Origin: Siderastrea siderea
Taxonomy: Eukaryota; Cnidaria; Anthozoa; Scleractinia; Rhizangiidae
DNA length: 64,000 bases
Assembly (NCBI GenBank): GCA_964030785.1
Contig: OZ034969.1
Span: forward strand, 36,006,601 to 36,070,600
Reading direction: 5' to 3'
The position numbers and the translations under genes were made by a program. This document shows, piece after piece, positions 60,430 to 64,000 of the stretch. The notes below the pieces were generated by a model. That model was not told the DNA's origin. It saw only the letters and a program-made list of their open reading frames with translations, and made no database searches. The number at the start of each line of letters is the position of its first letter. The stretch's first letter is position 1.

Positions 60430-62844
60430 AAGGCTGAACGTCAATTTTTTCGGACCTTTTTTAACTGATGAGAGAAAACCTGGCAATGAGATCATTTTTA
60501 AACTATGTATACATTTTTAAATCTCACTGGCCGGAAATGAGTGCAACTCTCACAAGCGCCCCAAATAACATGAGAGAAAATTATAGCAAGGAAAACGACT
60601 GTAACAAAGGAACATCAAACATGCACAAATGTTCCATGTACAAATATTTTGGATCTTGTAGGAAACGTAACTTGACACAAAAATTAATTCTGTAATGTTT
60701 GAACCAGAAGAGAATAGCCGACCTTGAAAGTCCCCTACGTCTTCTTCTTGCGTGACATAATGCTTGACGAACGTGGCAACTCCCATATCCAGAGAAATAT
60801 ATAAATAAGCTCTGTTTTATTTTCCACATTATTTCACACGGACTAACATTTTGGAACACATGGCTAAAATCGAGTAATAAGTGTGCCTTGTTAGAAAAGA
60901 TCATGCCATTCTGTGACGTGTGCAAGTCTTGCATGACTAGTCAAGTAGCAAACTGTCAAAAAAGCCAGAAACGTCGCACCTGCTGACATACCGTGTGGCA
61001 CTAATTTTCTTCGGATTCAAATTTTTGGGATTTTCGCGGTTTTTTCACGATCCGGAAAAAAAGTTCCCGCGAAAAAAATAATTCCCGCAAAAATTTACTC
61101 CATTGTCGAAATTCGTATACAAACATCGCCTTTTACATGTGATGTAATATTATGTTGGTGCCCATTTACTTAAACTGTCTCTTTCGTTCAAAAATAAAAC
61201 GAAATTAGAAGCAAAACATTCAGAAATAAAACGATGAAATTGCAGTCGGTACATTACAAGTATTAAGGTGTTAAAAGCTTTAAAGTAAAGGATCGTCTGA
61301 TGGTACTCCATTGATTAACTGATTTAACGTGTTATACATCTGCATATTGTTCGCTTCGCTGAAGCCACACAAAAATCAGTGGTTGTGTTCAGCGAATAAA
61401 TTCTGTTTTGATGAGCATTTTGATGTGAAAGTAAGATGCAAAATTGGGTGAAAGTTATATTAACGGATGTTTTGTTATGTAGAGAGGTGGTAATGAGCGA
61501 AGGAATCGTTGGAATTTTAAATGAGCGAATTCGAGAATAATGGAGTGGGTCGCCTGTGTGGTAAACAACGTGAATTTTATCACGTGGAGTACATGTGATC
61601 AAGTCAAGGCCAAAATTTTGCTGTAATAGCTCCGGGGGAGGGGATTTTATCGCACGGCCAGGCAGTCATGATCATTTGATAATGTTTAGTGTGTGTCGTT
61701 TCACTTGTAAAGAACGTGTTATGTTGATTGAGCGTGAGATCAGGTTACTGTTTTGTGTAAACAAGTGGTGTTTTGTCACGTACAAACAAGTGATGAGAAA
61801 AAGTTCAATGGCGAGTCACGAGACTTTCATGAGACTGTCATAAGTTCGTTTTCGGCGCTTTTTATTGGCTTTCGTGGTAGCTAGAGTTGTGTAACAAAGG
61901 GCGAAACTTAAAAGAAAGCGGGGAATGAGTAAATTTATGCGTTTTTTTGTAGTCTGAAAAATGATAACCTATTTCTGTGTCTATAAAACTGTGAAACGAA
62001 TCATGCGTAGAGCTATTGCGTTTTTGTCTTCGTATTGGAGGTGATAATTGTTTTGATTTGATTTGATTGTCGTGCTGATCTTTCCGCTCAAACTTTGTAC
62101 AAACAATCCCGCTACCGCCACGAAGCCTAACCAGAAACCTATTTCGCTGGTAAGTCGCCTCTAACTTTGCGCTTAGCTAGTCGCACGTACGAGCAACGTT
62201 TATGCCACCCGTACAATCGTTTTCCTTGTCGACCTTGTGCCTTTGACGGACCTAGTGATCGAGTGGCATGGGCATTAATTTTAAAACCTACCAAAAGGTG
62301 CGAACAATAATTCGTTTTAGTTCGAAATTCATATTCTGCCCTTTTTATACCTTCAAACTATTTGCCATCTATTTATCATCATTTACTATGGGACATCCCT
62401 GCACAGAAGTCACGTTATTTCTCACACTCTAAAGTTGAACCATGTAACTCCAAACGTAAGTTATGCGCATGCGTACAAAGGATTTGTTCCAGTTCTCATC
62501 TACCAAAACAAACAAAGCTGACAAATATTTCCTAGACCGAACATCATAAATATCAGATAACCCACGAATTATTTACTAGAACTCGCTTCCGCTCACGTGT
62601 AAACCAGGTTTGTGCTGACGATTCGTTTTCTAAGGAAGTCTAACACAAGGAAGCCAGCAATTTCTATTTGATATATAAATGTCCAACGTCAAGCAAATGA
62701 AATCCGGACACTTTCGTCGTGTCGCTTTAATAGCGGAATTTTCCGTGCGTCTCATCTACATTTTTGTTCCAGCCCCGACAACTAGCCTTTCGGTAAAATA
62801 CGACAGTCATCGGGAATGCCGAACATGGTCCACCCAAAAACCAC
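60430..62844. other. Probable intron/intergenic DNA, no gene recognised
   Basis: Short frames only. No aminopeptidase P exon and no RNA gene was identified. Confidence 0.4.
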
Positions 62845-62876
62845 CCAACCAACCAACCAACCAACCAACCAACCAA
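62845..62876. repeat. (CAAC)n microsatellite
   Basis: Seven to eight tandem CAAC units immediately before the LINE fragment. Confidence 0.85.
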
Positions 62877-62921
62877 AGAACCAACCTTCCCAGAAACTTG
62901 AGGCTGCATGTCGACTATGAG

Positions 62922-64000
62922 GCTATTTTGTCCTGTTCATTAATGACATGCCTAGTGCAGTGTCGGATAACACCACATTAGCACTTTTTGCGGACGACGC
63001 CAAGTGTTTTCGTACAATAAGATCGCCCTTGGACTGTGCGCAATTCCAGACGGATATTGACACCTTAGGAGAGTGAAGCTATGCATGGAAACTAGCATTC
63101 AACTTTGACAAGTGTTCACTCTGCACGGTGACAAAGAGGCGTAATCCAACAATTTACGATTACAAGATGAACAATAAGATCATTAAATGAGTCCTAAGCC
63201 AGAAAGATCTCGGCATCGTCATCACCAGCGACGCAAACTTCAAGGAACACATCTATTCCCAAGTTAGCAAAGCCAACAAAATGCTGGGCTTCATACGGCG
63301 CACGCTAAACAGCAGAAGTGATCAGTTTCTACCAACTTTTAGATCACTCTACTTGGCTTTTGTCCGCTCTCATCTAGATTATGCATCAGAGATCTGGAGC
63401 CCTAAAACCGTAACATTGATAAAGATGATAGAAGGGGTACAAAGGTGAGCCACTAGACAGATACTACCAGGACTGAACTATAATGAAAGACTCCAGAAAC
63501 TTAATCTACTTCCTCTTGTTTATCGAAGAGAAGTTAAAGACTTGACTACATTTTATAAATTAAAATGTGGATATTATAACGTACCAGTTGATAACTATTT
63601 CGAATTTTGTGCTGACAAAAGACTTAGGTCGTACTCAAGCAATAAACTTAAGCTTAATGTATATAGAACAGAATTTTTCAAAGCTACTTTCTTTAATCGT
63701 ATACCATATCTATGGAACAATTTACCAGATAATATTAGAATAAGCAACCTTGGAATCTCTAGTTTTAAAAAACTATGTGAGGATTACTACAAAAATATAG
63801 GTTTTGATCCTGACAATCCCAGAGCTACATGGGTGTCATGATGTTCTCACTCTAATTTTTGCTATATACTTTTCAATAATTAATTATTAGTCATGGGTGT
63901 GAGAATTTCAAATTTTAAATTATTGCTACATTTCTCAAAGATTTTTCATTATTTTGTTCAATCTTATTACTGTCCTGTAATTTTAAGGTGGACTAGCTCG
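62922..64000 (+). pseudogene. 5-prime truncated non-LTR retrotransposon (CR1/Jockey-like RT tail)
   Basis: One frame reads YFVLFINDMP, ALFADDAKCF (catalytic FADD), later KMLGFIRRTLN, RSHLDYASEIWSP, NLLPLVYRRE, and ends WNNLPDNIRI...SFKKLC at 63841. In-frame stops at 63074, 63188 and 63446 show decay. The motif order matches the C-terminal half of LINE reverse transcriptases different from the L1 at 10599. The sequence after 63841 may be its 3-prime UTR. Confidence 0.8.

Overview
This 64 kb window is animal genomic DNA, most probably from an anthozoan cnidarian such as a stony coral or relative. The evidence is AT-rich DNA dense in short inverted-repeat elements with G/C runs, tRNA-derived SINEs, split host genes with GT-AG introns, and a PAN plus fibrinogen-like secreted gene. 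The species assignment is inference.

Host genes. A minus-strand two-exon fragment of a secreted PAN/fibrinogen-like protein lies at 5330-5876. A complete six-exon MEAK7/TLDC1-type TLDc gene runs on the plus strand from 35256 to 51001. The last six exons of a GPI- or membrane-anchored aminopeptidase P (XPNPEP2-like) lie on the minus strand at 57653-60268. An LTR retrotransposon (38236-42779, 129-bp LTRs, 5-bp target duplication GTGGG), two SINEs and other repeats sit in the 10.5-kb MEAK7 intron 1.

The main feature is a nested transposon at 10586-31205. A full-length L1-type LINE (10599-31192) is bounded by a 13-bp target duplication. Its ORF1 is split by a 15,114-bp Polinton/Maverick (10984-26097) with 429-bp terminal inverted repeats, AG...CT termini and the family's 6-bp target duplication (GAAGCT). 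The Polinton carries a near-complete virus-like gene set: tail-fibre-like protein and packaging ATPase (minus strand), then on the plus strand an unidentified PPxY protein, penton-like minor capsid, a small basic virion-type protein, double-jelly-roll major capsid, two tandem paralogues of a core/membrane-active-like protein, adenain-like protease, parvovirus-type phospholipase A2, chromodomain integrase, a small unknown protein and protein-primed DNA polymerase B.

Most interesting reading. Nine Polinton genes start in an A/T-only ATAAA(A)TG context, but protease, phospholipase and integrase do not. The integrase frame has no ATG upstream of its first catalytic Asp. It is open in the -1 frame from a perfectly phased T TTA AAC heptamer that abuts the phospholipase stop codon. 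The protease lies in the -1 frame relative to the preceding gene, which contains a phased A AAA AAG heptamer inside the overlap. I infer that the 18368-21392 block may use two -1 ribosomal frameshifts to express protease and integrase. Adenain-type cleavage motifs and three PPxY motifs in the structural proteins suggest proteolytic maturation and Nedd4-type ubiquitin-ligase engagement, as in adenoviruses. All functional statements are by motif and family resemblance; no search was run.
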